This document shows, piece after piece, positions 7,676 through 16,036 of a DNA stretch of 64,000 nucleotides. Source of the DNA: Janibacter alkaliphilus (GTDB lineage Bacteria > Actinomycetota > Actinomycetes > Actinomycetales > Dermatophilaceae); contig NZ_JACBZX010000001.1 in the NCBI RefSeq assembly GCF_013408565.1, positions 558,001-622,000 on the forward strand. Direction: 5' to 3'. Positions within the stretch are counted from its first letter, which is position 1. Every line of letters starts with the position of its first letter. The notes under the pieces were generated by a model that was not told the DNA's origin, made no database searches, and saw only the letters and a program-made list of their open reading frames with translations. The translations under genes were made by a program, and so were the position numbers.

Positions 7676-8917
7676 GTGAGCACCAGCGCCCCGCCCCGGC
7701 CGGGGAGCACGCTGCGCACCTCCGGGCGCCGTCCGGCCCTGAAGGCGCTGGGCACCTTCGTCCTGGGGGCCCTGCTGGTCGCCGTCGGGCTCGTCCGCAC
7801 CTCGGGCTTCGCTCCGGAGGAGCCGCCGAGCCGCTGGGTCTTCCTGCTGCCGCTGGCCGCCATCTGCGCAGCGATGGTGCTCGAGCGGCGGCGCCCGGTG
7901 CTGGCGCTGGCTCTGGGCACCCCGGTCTTCGTCGCCGACGCGGCGATCGGCGGCAGCCTGGGCGTGCTCGTCGCCTACGTCGACCTGCTCTACTGCGTGG
8001 CCCGCTGGGCCTCGCCCCGGGCGGCGGGACGCACCGAGGCCCTCGCCTGGGCCGCGACGGTGCTCTCCGGGGCGGCGGCCTTCGTCGTCGGCGGCGACCT
8101 GCGGGCGTCGGTGCTGCTCTCCATCGTCGCCTTCACCGCCCTGGTCGTCCCGATCTGGTGGGGCCGCGAGGTCCGCAGCCAGGCCGAGCTGGCCGACCTC
8201 GCGGCGGCACGCGGCAACGACCTCGTGCGGCTCTCGGCGCTGCGCGAGCAGGCCACCCTGCGCGAGGAGCGCACCCGGATGGCCAGCGACATGCACGACG
8301 CGCTCGCCGGCGACCTCGCGGCGATCGGCGTCCACGCCGAGGCCGCGCTCAGCAGGCCCGGAGGTGGCGCCGACCCCGCGGATCGGGCTGCGCTGCAGAC
8401 GATCCGCGAGGCCAGCGTGTCAGCCGCCGAGGAGCTGCGCACGATGGTCCGGCTGCTGCGGTCCGAGGAGTCCGAGGACGGCGAGCGCCGGCTGCCGGCC
8501 CGGCTCGAGCAGCTCGACGAGGTCGTGGCGCACGCCCGCCGGCAGGGTGTCGCGGTCACCGCAGATCTCCCGGGATCGTGGCCGGCGCTCCCGGCCGCCG
8601 TCGATCACGCGGCCTACCGCATCGTGCAGGAGTCGCTGACCAATGCGGCCCGGCACGCCCCGGGAGCACCGGTGCGGGTGCGCGTCCAGGTCGACGAGCA
8701 CGCCGTGGAGGTCGAGGTCTCCAACCCGCAGGTCATCGGGGGCGCGGGGCCCGGCGCCCGGCACGATCCACGCGGCGGCACCGGGCTGGTCGGGATGCGC
8801 GAGCGCGCCGAGGCGCTGGGCGGGCTGCTGACCGCCGGACCCGTCGACGACGCCGGAGAACCCTCCTGGCGCGTCCACGCTCGCATCCCGCTCACCCCGA
8901 CGGAGGACTCCGCATGA
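7676..8917 (+). CDS. NarL-type sensor histidine kinase
   Basis: A 413-residue membrane sensor of the HisKA_3 class. Residues about 20-150 hold several hydrophobic helices and no obvious extracellular domain, so it may sense at the membrane. A coiled helix leads into the phosphorylated H-box MASDMHDALAGDLAAIG (His207). The ATPase domain follows with an N-box (AYRIVQESLTNAARHAPG) and a G-box (GGTGLVGMRERAEALGG). I start it at GTG 7676; the open frame upstream is antisense to the SfLAP-like gene. It overlaps its response regulator by 4 bp (ATGA). The signal is not evident. Confidence 0.85.
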   Translation: MSTSAPPRPGSTLRTSGRRPALKALGTFVLGALLVAVGLVRTSGFAPEEPPSRWVFLLPLAAICAAMVLERRRPVLALALGTPVFVADAAIGGSLGVLVAYVDLLYCVARWASPRAAGRTEALAWAATVLSGAAAFVVGGDLRASVLLSIVAFTALVVPIWWGREVRSQAELADLAAARGNDLVRLSALREQATLREERTRMASDMHDALAGDLAAIGVHAEAALSRPGGGADPADRAALQTIREASVSAAEELRTMVRLLRSEESEDGERRLPARLEQLDEVVAHARRQGVAVTADLPGSWPALPAAVDHAAYRIVQESLTNAARHAPGAPVRVRVQVDEHAVEVEVSNPQVIGGAGPGARHDPRGGTGLVGMRERAEALGGLLTAGPVDDAGEPSWRVHARIPLTPTEDSA

Positions 8918-9561
8918 CCATCCGCGTGCTCATCGCCGACGACCACGCCGCGATCCGCTCGGGCCTGCGGGTCATGCTCGAGCAGACGGGCGAGATCGCC
9001 GTCGTCGGGGAGGCGGCCGACGGCCGGGCAGCGATCGCCAACGCCCGCGCCCTGGAGCCCGACGTCGTCCTCATGGACATCCGGATGCCCGGGACGGACG
9101 GGATCGAGGCGACCCGCGAGATCGTCGCGGCCTCGTCCACCGGCGTCCTGGTGCTGACCACCTTCGACGACGACGCCTACGTCTTCGGCGCCCTGCGCGC
9201 GGGCGCGGCCGGCTTCCTCCTCAAGACGGTCTCGGGCGCGGACCTCGTCGAGGCCGTACGCCGGGTGGCCGCCGGCGAAGGCGTGATCTCGCCGGAGGTG
9301 ACCCGGAGCCTGCTCGCCGAGTTCGCCCGGTCTCCGGCCGACCACCGGCCCGCCGCCCCGGTCGAGCTGGACGCGCTCACCGCCCGCGAGCGCGAGGTGC
9401 TGGCCGCCCTGGGCCGGGGTCTGTCGAACGCCGCCCTCGCTGGCGAGCTCGGCATCTCCGAGGCGACCGCGAAGACGCACGTCTCCAGCGTGCTCGCCAA
9501 GACGGGCTGCGCCTCGCGGATGCAGGCCGCAGTCCTGGCACGGGAGTCGGGCATCGCCTGA
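8914..9561 (+). CDS. NarL/FixJ-family response regulator
   Basis: A 215-residue DNA-binding response regulator, partner of the overlapping kinase. The receiver domain spans residues about 3-120, with acidic residues in LIADDH, phospho-acceptor Asp55 in VVLMDIRMPG, the switch threonine in LTTFDDD and the lysine in LLKTVSGADL. The LuxR-type HTH is at about 150-212 (LTAREREVLAALGRGLSNAALAGELG). The two-gene operon ends in a long palindromic terminator at 9596. Targets cannot be read, though the divergent SfLAP-like gene is an obvious candidate. Confidence 0.9.
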   Translation: MTIRVLIADDHAAIRSGLRVMLEQTGEIAVVGEAADGRAAIANARALEPDVVLMDIRMPGTDGIEATREIVAASSTGVLVLTTFDDDAYVFGALRAGAAGFLLKTVSGADLVEAVRRVAAGEGVISPEVTRSLLAEFARSPADHRPAAPVELDALTAREREVLAALGRGLSNAALAGELGISEATAKTHVSSVLAKTGCASRMQAAVLARESGIA

Positions 9562-9595
9562 GCAGGACGCTCCGCCCCCCTCCGCCTCGACCCCC

Positions 9596-9646
9596 AGCAC
9601 GACGAAGGGGGACCGGTCACGGTGACCGGTCCCCCTTCGTCGTGCT
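9596..9646. terminator. 51-bp palindromic two-way terminator
   Basis: Arms of 25 nt (9596-9620 and 9622-9646) pair perfectly around a single central G. The base of the stem reads AGCACGACGAAGGGGG. It sits between the convergent response-regulator and subtilase genes and would terminate both. The ACGAAGGG stem base recurs at 18496 and, as CGAAGGG, at 38689. Confidence 0.85.
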
Positions 9647-9652
9647 GCTGGC

Positions 9653-11470
9653 TCAGCGCCAGGTCACGGCCCGGCGGGCGTTGACGATCCCGTCACCGTA
9701 GAAGCCGTTGAACCCGGTCGAGGACACGCACTCCGCGGTGAACTCCTCGGAGCGGCCCTCGGGCACGTAGCTGCGCACGCCGCCCTCGGGGCAGTCCTCG
9801 TTGACCGCGGACTTGCGCAGCACGTAGGAGGTGTCCCGGGCGTCCAGGCCCCACCACTTGCCGTAGCCGGAGCCGCGGCTGTCGACGATCAGCGCCGCCA
9901 CCCCGGCCGCGTGCGGCGCGGCCATCGAGGTGCCCTGCAGGTACTGGTAGTAGCCGCAGCGGGTGGCACCGGAGGCGACCGGGCTGTCGCTGCACTGCTT
10001 GATCACCCCGTTGGCCCGACCGGCCGCGGTGACGTAGCCGTAGCGGCTGACCTGACCCTCGGCCTGCAGCACCTTGGTCGGAGCGGCGGAGAGGATGAGG
10101 TTCTCGTTGGTGCGGTAGCTGTCGGTGCCGATGCCGTCACGGAACCAGCCGCCCGGCGCGGAGACCTCGATCTCGCCGGAGCGCAGGTCGGTGGTCCAGT
10201 TGGAGAAGTCCGACTTCTCGCCCGACGGGCCCAGCGCGGAGACGCCGATGACGTTCGGGCCCTCGACCGGCAGGTCGTAGCAGCTGTCGTTGTCGATGGT
10301 CCGCTCGTGCGCCACGCCCTCGGGGAAGTTCGGGCTGGTGGCGTCGTTGCGCGGGTTGGCCAGGTCCTCGTGACCGTTGCCGAGCGCGGCGACCATGGTG
10401 ACGTCGCGCCGGTGGGCGTAGTCGAGGACCCGCTCGATGGTGTCGATGGTGACGTCCTGCTGAGCGGCCTGCTCGGCGTTGTCCTCCGGCGCCCCGCCGA
10501 CGCAGTTGAAGGCCCACGGGTCGATGTAGAAGGACATGTTCACCACGTCCAGCCGCTGGTCGGCGGCGTAGGCGATGGCGTTGGTCACCGGGCCGAGGAA
10601 GAAGTAGCCGCTGTCCTGGCCGGCGCGGACGTTGACCAGCGAGACGCCCGGCGCCACGCCGGTGACGCCGTAGTCGTTGGCCGCGGCGCCGATGGTGCCG
10701 GCGACGTGCGTGCCGTGCCCGTTGTCGTCGACCGTCGCCGGGTCCATGCAGCCGTCGTACTCGCACTCGCCGTCGACCATCGGGATGTCCCGGGCGAAGT
10801 TCTTCGAGGTGGCCTTGTCGAAGTTGGCGGCGATGTCCGGGTGGTTGGCCTGGACGCCGGTGTCGATGATCCCGACCTTGGTGCGCTTGTGGCCGGCGGT
10901 GACCTGGTGCGCCTCGGGGGCGTCGACCATGTCCAGACCCCAGGCGAGGTCGTCCAGCGGGTCGGCCTCGGCGGCCGCGGCGCGGCTCTGGCTGGCGGCC
11001 ACCTTCTTCTTCGCGGCGGCGGAGGAGCCCTTGTCCGCGGCGTCCACGTGCTCCTGGGTGACCTCCTCGTCGGGTGCCGCGTCGGGCGTCTGCGGGGAGG
11101 TGCCGATGGCGATCTCGGCGGCGGCGTTGTCGACGCCGTCCATGGCCCTCGCCTCTGCGGCGAACCCGGCGTCGTCGGAGTCGACGGTGACCATCCCGAT
11201 CTGGCGGTTGATCGAGGTGACCGAGCCGCCGGCCTCCTCGACCTGGTCCACGACCGAGGACACCGAGGCGCCCTTCTCGACGAGGACGACGTAGTCGCCG
11301 GAGGTGGCGGCGGGTCCGGCCGCGGCCGACGGCGCGGACGGCGCCGCGGATGCGGACGAGGCCGCGGCGGCGTCGCCGGGGACCGGCTGGGCGGTGGCCG
11401 TGGCGGTGGCGAGTCCGGAGCAGCCCAGGGCAGCTGCTCCGAGGAACGCCGTCATGCGAGATCGACGCAT
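9653..11470 (-). CDS. Secreted S8 (subtilisin-like) serine peptidase
   Basis: A 605-residue extracellular protease precursor. Residues 1-29 look like a Sec signal peptide (basic MRRSR, then an Ala/Leu core). An Ala/Ser-rich linker precedes an I9-type inhibitory propeptide (DYVVLVEKGASV to about residue 122), then a charged spacer. The catalytic domain begins near 180 and holds Asp203 (VGIIDTG), His252 (NGHGTHVAGT) and Ser515 (GTSMAAPHAAG). Several cysteines in the catalytic domain and the C-terminal segment suggest disulfides. It is a single gene, convergent with the response regulator and sharing its terminator. No sorting signal or anchor is visible, so release into the medium is likely. 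Confidence 0.93.
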   Translation of the reverse strand: MRRSRMTAFLGAAALGCSGLATATATAQPVPGDAAAASSASAAPSAPSAAAGPAATSGDYVVLVEKGASVSSVVDQVEEAGGSVTSINRQIGMVTVDSDDAGFAAEARAMDGVDNAAAEIAIGTSPQTPDAAPDEEVTQEHVDAADKGSSAAAKKKVAASQSRAAAAEADPLDDLAWGLDMVDAPEAHQVTAGHKRTKVGIIDTGVQANHPDIAANFDKATSKNFARDIPMVDGECEYDGCMDPATVDDNGHGTHVAGTIGAAANDYGVTGVAPGVSLVNVRAGQDSGYFFLGPVTNAIAYAADQRLDVVNMSFYIDPWAFNCVGGAPEDNAEQAAQQDVTIDTIERVLDYAHRRDVTMVAALGNGHEDLANPRNDATSPNFPEGVAHERTIDNDSCYDLPVEGPNVIGVSALGPSGEKSDFSNWTTDLRSGEIEVSAPGGWFRDGIGTDSYRTNENLILSAAPTKVLQAEGQVSRYGYVTAAGRANGVIKQCSDSPVASGATRCGYYQYLQGTSMAAPHAAGVAALIVDSRGSGYGKWWGLDARDTSYVLRKSAVNEDCPEGGVRSYVPEGRSEEFTAECVSSTGFNGFYGDGIVNARRAVTWR

Positions 11471-11613
11471 GGTTCCTCCCTCAGGGTCACGGCGGGCGGG
11501 GGCCGCCCGCGCTCCCGCAGGGTATGGCGCGGATCACATGCTCGCATCCGGAGGCGTGTCGGCCCGGGGCGGTCACGCCCCGGGCCGGCACCTCCGGTGC
11601 TATGCACAGCTGC

Positions 11614-12879
11614 TCAGCGCAGCTCCTTGCTGCTGTAGCCGAGCAGACGACGGGCGACGACGAGCAGCTGGATCTGCTGGGTGCCCTCGAAGATGTCGAG
11701 GATCTTGCTGTCCCGCGCCCACTTCTCCAGCAGCTCGGTCTCGGCGTAGCCGGTCGCGCCGGCCAGCTCGACGCAGGCGAGCGACACGTTGACGCAGGTG
11801 CGTCCCGCCTTCGCCTTGGCCATCGAGGCCTCCATCGAGTTCGGCTTGCCGTTGTCGGCCATCCAGGCCGCGCGCAGCGCCAGCAGGTAGGCGGCCTGGT
11901 AGTCGGCCTCCATCTGCAGCAGCTTGGCCGCGGCCGCGCTCTGGGTGCTCAGCGGCCGGTCCGGGTCCGGGTGCACCCCGGCCTCGGCGAGCAGCTCGGT
12001 GGTCTTGTCCAGGCTCGCCCGGGTCAGCCCGAGGGCCATCGCCGCGACCAGCGGACGGGTGTTGTCGAAGGTCTGCATGGCGCCGCCGAAGCCACCCTCG
12101 ATCCGGATCTCCGGGTCGCCGAGCAGGTCCTCGGCCGGCACCCGGCAGTCCTGCAGGCTGAAGGCGGCGGTGTCGCTGGCCCGGATCCCGAGCTTGTGCT
12201 CCAGGCGCACCAGCTCCATCCCGGGGTTGTCCCGGTGGACGACGAAGGACTTGATCGCCTGCTTGCCGAGGCTGCGGTCCAGGGTCGCCCAGACGACGAC
12301 GAGCTCGGCCCGCTCCCCCGCGGTGACGTAGATCTTCTCGCCGTTGAGGACGTACTCGTCGCCGTCCTTGACCGCGGTGGTGCGGATGGCGCCGGAGTCC
12401 GAGCCGACCTCCGGCTCGGTGATCGCCATGGCTGCCCACTTGCCGGCGTAGCGCTCCTTCTGCTCGTCGCTGGCGACGGCCGCGATGGCCGCGTTGCCCA
12501 GGCCCTGGCGCGGGATCGACAGAGTCAGGCCGACGTCGCCGCGGCAGGTCTCCAGGATGGAGAGCACCGAGGAGAGGTTGGAGCCGTTCTTGTTGCCGCC
12601 CTTGTCCTTGCTGCCGCGACGTCCGGAGCCGACGGCGGCGACGTCGCCCTCCTCGGCGCCGTCGTCCTTGGCGCGGGTGGAGCTGGAGGCGCCGGCACCC
12701 TGGCCGGCGCCACCGTCACCCATGCCGTCGATGACGGCGGAGACGAGGTCGAGCTCGGCGGGGTACTCGTGCTCGGCGCGGTCGTACTTGCGCGAGATCG
12801 GCCAGAACACCTCCTCGGCCATGCCGCGGGCCTGGGCGACGAGCGGGCGGAACTTCTTGGGAACCTCGAGATCGATCAT
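11614..12879 (-). CDS. Acyl-CoA dehydrogenase, FadE23-like
   Basis: A 421-residue FAD acyl-CoA dehydrogenase, paired with the gene just upstream in the arrangement of mycobacterial fadE24-fadE23. The N-terminus MIDLEVPKKFRPLVAQARG and C-terminus ILDIFEGTQQIQLLVVARR fit that type; the glutamate of EGT is the expected catalytic base. Unusually, a hydrophilic Gly/Ser/Lys/Asp-rich segment of about 50 residues interrupts the N-terminal helical domain at about residues 47-100. Actinobacterial FadE pairs can work as heteromers, and this pair may do so; the substrate is not evident. The gap to the upstream gene is 39 bp, so they are probably co-transcribed. Confidence 0.8.
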   Translation of the reverse strand: MIDLEVPKKFRPLVAQARGMAEEVFWPISRKYDRAEHEYPAELDLVSAVIDGMGDGGAGQGAGASSSTRAKDDGAEEGDVAAVGSGRRGSKDKGGNKNGSNLSSVLSILETCRGDVGLTLSIPRQGLGNAAIAAVASDEQKERYAGKWAAMAITEPEVGSDSGAIRTTAVKDGDEYVLNGEKIYVTAGERAELVVVWATLDRSLGKQAIKSFVVHRDNPGMELVRLEHKLGIRASDTAAFSLQDCRVPAEDLLGDPEIRIEGGFGGAMQTFDNTRPLVAAMALGLTRASLDKTTELLAEAGVHPDPDRPLSTQSAAAAKLLQMEADYQAAYLLALRAAWMADNGKPNSMEASMAKAKAGRTCVNVSLACVELAGATGYAETELLEKWARDSKILDIFEGTQQIQLLVVARRLLGYSSKELR

Positions 12880-12918
12880 CAGAGCAGTCCTTGTCTCAGT
12901 CGTGTCGGTGGGGCGCGC

Positions 12919-14244
12919 TCAGACGAGCAGGCTGCCCTCGAGGACGCCGGCGCCGCGCAGGTCGCGGTACCAGCGCTCGTTGTCGTACTCCTTGACGAAG
13001 CCGTGGCCGCCGAGCAGCTGCACGCCGTTGCTGCCGACCTGGGTGAGGTACTGGCTGGTCAGCGAACGGGCCTGGGCGATCTCGGCGGAGGCGTCCTCGC
13101 CGCGGTCGAGCCGGGCGGCGGCCTTCCAGACCACGAGCCGCAGCGCGTCGATCTCGATGGCCATGTCGGCGACGGTGAAGGCGACCGCCTGCCGGTAGCC
13201 GATCGGCTCGCCGAAGGCCTTGCGCTCCTGGACGTACTCGCTGACGTGGTCGAAGGCGGCCTGGCCGGTGCCGACGGCGGCGGCGGCCCAGGCGAGCCGG
13301 GCGCGGCGGACGGCGTCGAGGTGGTCCTCGGTGGTGCCGAGCAGGTTGCTGGCCGGCACCCGCACCCCTTCGAGGTGCAGCCGGGCGGTCTTCGCGGCGC
13401 GCACGCCCATGGCCGGGTCGTCCTCGACCTGCAGGCCCTCGGCGCCGGGCTCGACGATGACCAGCCGGGGCTGGCCGTCGAGCAGCGCGCCGACGATGAA
13501 GAGCTCGGCGTCGGCGGCCCCAGGCACGAGCGCCTTGACCCCGGTGAGCACGAGCTCCTCGACCTCGCGGACGGCGGTGGTGCTCGGTGCCAGCGGGTCG
13601 AAGAGAGGCTGGGGCTCCATGAGCGCGATGGCGGCAGCCTTCGGCGGGTCGTCGCCGGTGAACTCGGGCAGGTAGGTGGCCTGCTGGTCGGCGTCGCCGT
13701 AGCTGGCGATGGCGGTGGCCACGGCGGCCGGCGCCATGATCGCGGTGGCGATGCCCATGTCGCCGCGGGCCAGCTCCTCGATGACGAGGGCGGCGGTCAC
13801 GGCGGAGCGCTCCTCGGCGATGCCCTCGAGCTCGGCCGGGACGCCGATGAGGTGCAGCCCGACCTCGGCGGCCGCGGAGGTGACCTCGGCCGGGACGCTG
13901 CGCTCGGCGTCGGCGGTCGCACCGGCGGGACGGATGACCTCGTCGGCGAGCTCCTTGGCGACGCCGCGGATCATCTCCTGGTCCTCGGTGGGGGTGAGGT
14001 CGAACTGCTGCTTGGGCTTCGTGGTGGCGGCCCGGGCCGGGTCACCGGACCCCTTCTGCCGGGCGAAGGCGCGACCGGCGGCGGTCTGGGCCTTGAAGCC
14101 GCTGACCGCGCCCTTGTAGAGGTAGCGCTCCACGCGAGCCCGGACCTTCGGGTCCTTCAGGCCGGGCAGGCCGCCGGCCTTGGCGATGAGCCGCAGGCCG
14201 AGCCGCTGACCACGGTCGGCGAGCGAGGCGGTGTCGAGAGACAT
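12919..14244 (-). CDS. Acyl-CoA dehydrogenase, FadE24-like
   Basis: A 441-residue acyl-CoA dehydrogenase-family protein, first gene of the pair. It has an N-terminal extension of about 80 residues (SLADRGQRLGLRLIAKAGG, GAVSGFKAQ) before the usual fold begins at LTPTEDQEMIRGVAKELAD. The FAD/acyl region is degenerate: where active enzymes have a TEPxxGSD-type motif, this one has ALMEPQPLFDPLAPSTTAV. The C-terminus ends abruptly after GAGVLEGSLLV, keeping one glutamate. A partly inactive partner of the FadE23-like protein in an alpha2-beta2 complex is a reasonable reading. The candidate operator GGTAC-N5-GTACC lies about 50 bp upstream. Confidence 0.75.
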   Translation of the reverse strand: MSLDTASLADRGQRLGLRLIAKAGGLPGLKDPKVRARVERYLYKGAVSGFKAQTAAGRAFARQKGSGDPARAATTKPKQQFDLTPTEDQEMIRGVAKELADEVIRPAGATADAERSVPAEVTSAAAEVGLHLIGVPAELEGIAEERSAVTAALVIEELARGDMGIATAIMAPAAVATAIASYGDADQQATYLPEFTGDDPPKAAAIALMEPQPLFDPLAPSTTAVREVEELVLTGVKALVPGAADAELFIVGALLDGQPRLVIVEPGAEGLQVEDDPAMGVRAAKTARLHLEGVRVPASNLLGTTEDHLDAVRRARLAWAAAAVGTGQAAFDHVSEYVQERKAFGEPIGYRQAVAFTVADMAIEIDALRLVVWKAAARLDRGEDASAEIAQARSLTSQYLTQVGSNGVQLLGGHGFVKEYDNERWYRDLRGAGVLEGSLLV

Positions 14245-14293
14245 CGGTGAGAAACCTCCTGGGAGAGCCCTGGTGCGTCCGCACCCGGTGTGC

Positions 14294-14308
14294 GGTACCG
14301 ACAGTACC
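14294..14308. promoter_or_regulatory. Candidate operator upstream of the FadE pair
   Basis: GGTAC and GTACC arms of 5 bp surround CGACA, in the 156-bp gap between the FadE24-like gene and the glutamate transporter. It is about 50 bp upstream of the FadE24-like start. The size and near-symmetry fit a TetR-type site, but no regulator gene is adjacent. Weak evidence. Confidence 0.25.
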
Positions 14309-14366
14309 TGCTACGCGCCGTATCGGTAAACTGGCGAGTAACTACACGGGGCTGTGTCGCCGCTCA

Positions 14367-14397
14367 CGCGGGCCGCCGGCACCGGGGCCCGCCCGCG
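14367..14397 (-). terminator. Possible terminator of the glutamate-transport operon
   Basis: Arms CGCGGGC (14367-14373) and GCCCGCG (14391-14397) flank a very GC-rich 17-nt loop that can itself partly pair, directly after the gluD stop. No T tract follows. Confidence 0.4.
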
Positions 14398-14400
14398 GGC

Positions 14401-15261
14401 TCAGGTCGCGGCGCCGCGGTCCTGGACGGCCGCCTGGGCTCCTCCGGCGGTGTGCCCGCGGCGGTTGATCCGGCTCTCCAGCCAGCCTGCGAAGGTGGTC
14501 AGCGAGAAGTTGATGACGATGAAGATCACCGCCGCGATCACCAGCGGCTGCAGGGTGTCGCCCCCGGCGGCGAGGTTGCGCGCCTGCCGGAGCAGCTCGG
14601 GGTAGGTGATGATCGCGCCCAGCGCGCTGTCCTTGAGCACCACGACGAGCTGGCCGACCAGCGCCGGCAGCATCGCGGTGATCGCCTGCGGCAGCTGGAT
14701 GCTGCGCATCGTCTGCCCCGGGGTCAGCCCGACCGACAGGCCGGCCTCGGCCTGACCGGCCGGCAGCGAACCCACCCCGGAGCGCACCAGCTCGGCGATG
14801 ACCGAGCCGTTGTAGAGGGTCAGCGCCGCGATGACGGCGACGAAGGGGTTGGTCGTCGGCGCGAAGATCCCCTGGTAGGCGAGGAAGTAGAAGAAGGCGA
14901 TCATCATGATGAGCACCGGGATCCCGCGGAAGAACTCCACGACGACGCCGCTGACCCAGCGCACGTAGCGGTTCTGCGAGACCCGGCCCATGCCGAAGAC
15001 GAACCCGAAGACCAGCGCCAGCACGATGGCGATGCCGGCGGCGCGCAGGGTCGCCCAGATGCCCGGCAGGAAGTAGTTCTCCCAGGCGCTGCGGGTGAAC
15101 ATCGCCTGCCACTTCTCCGGCTCCAGCTCACCCCGCTCCCCCAGGCGCCCGAGGGCGAGGTAGACCAGACCCAGGAGCACCAGCGCCGCGAGCACGGTGA
15201 GCAGCCGGTGCCGGCGGCGGGCGCGGGGACCGGGGGCGTCGAAGAGGACCGAGGAGCTCAT
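14401..15261 (-). CDS. gluD: Glutamate/polar amino-acid ABC transporter, permease GluD
   Basis: A 286-residue inner-membrane permease of the HisM type, one of two that form the channel. A cytoplasmic basic N-terminus is followed by about five transmembrane helices; the coupling-helix motif is GQAEAGLSVGLTPGQTMRSIQLPQAI. It begins at ATG 15261, overlapping the GluC stop by 4 bp. It is last in the gluABCD order, as in Corynebacterium. The C-terminal tail (about 25 residues) is hydrophilic and Gln/Arg/Ala-rich. Glutamate as substrate is inferred from the operon resemblance. Confidence 0.85.
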   Translation of the reverse strand: MSSSVLFDAPGPRARRRHRLLTVLAALVLLGLVYLALGRLGERGELEPEKWQAMFTRSAWENYFLPGIWATLRAAGIAIVLALVFGFVFGMGRVSQNRYVRWVSGVVVEFFRGIPVLIMMIAFFYFLAYQGIFAPTTNPFVAVIAALTLYNGSVIAELVRSGVGSLPAGQAEAGLSVGLTPGQTMRSIQLPQAITAMLPALVGQLVVVLKDSALGAIITYPELLRQARNLAAGGDTLQPLVIAAVIFIVINFSLTTFAGWLESRINRRGHTAGGAQAAVQDRGAAT

Positions 15262-15938
15262 CGCTTCACCGCCACCTTCCGGGAGAGGGCGGTCAGGCCG
15301 ATGCCGATCGGCAGGGTGAGCAGCAGGAAGAAGCCGGCGATGAGACCGAAGAGCTGCCAGGTGAGGTCCGGTCGGAACTCCAGGGCCTCGGCCATGAAGT
15401 ACGAGGTCTGGGCCACCCCGATGATCGAGACCACCGTGGTGTTCTTGATGAGCGCGATGAGCGTCGAGGCCAGCGGCGCCACCGCCCCGCGGAAGGCCTG
15501 CGGCAGCACCACGTGCCGCAGCGACTGGACGAAGCCGAGCCCGATCGAGCGGGCCGCCTCGGCCTGACCGGCGGGCACGGTGTTGACCCCGGAGCGCAGC
15601 GCCTCGCAGACGAAGGCGGCGTGGTAGACCGACAGCCCGAAGATGGCCCAGCGGATCGCCTCGTCGACGAGGGCGGTGGGGCTGTCCCGGTCGACGATCG
15701 GGATGCCGAGCCGGGTGCCCAGCACGGTCAGCGAGAAGAGCACCACCAGGGTCAGCGGGGTGTTTCGCACGGTGTTGACGTACACCGCGCCGAGCACGTT
15801 GAGGACCCGGATCGGCCCGACCCGCATGATGACGAGCGCGGTGCCGAGCAGCAGCGACCACAACGCCGACCACAGCGACAGCTGGATGGTCAGCCAGAAG
15901 GCTCCCCAGACGTCGAACTGCTCGAAGAGCTCACGCAC
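15258..15938 (-). CDS. gluC: Glutamate/polar amino-acid ABC transporter, permease GluC
   Basis: A 226-residue permease with the segment VNTVRNTPLTLVVLFSL and the ABC-interaction motif AGQAEAARSIGLGFVQSLRHVVLPQAF. It forms a heterodimer with the overlapping GluD. The start is GTG 15938 (MRELFEQFDVWGAF); there is no in-frame ATG just upstream. It lies 98 bp after gluB with a strong hairpin in the gap, which probably lowers its expression compared with the binding protein. Confidence 0.87.
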   Translation of the reverse strand: MRELFEQFDVWGAFWLTIQLSLWSALWSLLLGTALVIMRVGPIRVLNVLGAVYVNTVRNTPLTLVVLFSLTVLGTRLGIPIVDRDSPTALVDEAIRWAIFGLSVYHAAFVCEALRSGVNTVPAGQAEAARSIGLGFVQSLRHVVLPQAFRGAVAPLASTLIALIKNTTVVSIIGVAQTSYFMAEALEFRPDLTWQLFGLIAGFFLLLTLPIGIGLTALSRKVAVKR

Positions 15939-15974
15939 CGGTCATCACCTCCGCCGCGGTGCAGGACCCGGCTG

Positions 15975-16010
15975 CGGTGGGGGCGCGGCGGCTGCCGCCC
16001 GCCCCCACCG
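15975..16010 (-). terminator. Intra-operon hairpin between gluB and gluC
   Basis: Perfect 11-bp arms CGGTGGGGGCG (15975-15985) and CGCCCCCACCG (16000-16010). Placed after the binding-protein gene, it is likely to act as a partial terminator or mRNA 3'-end stabiliser, giving an excess of binding protein over permeases, as is common in such operons. Confidence 0.6.
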
Positions 16011-16036
16011 CCCTCGGTCAGGGACTCGGTCCGGGA

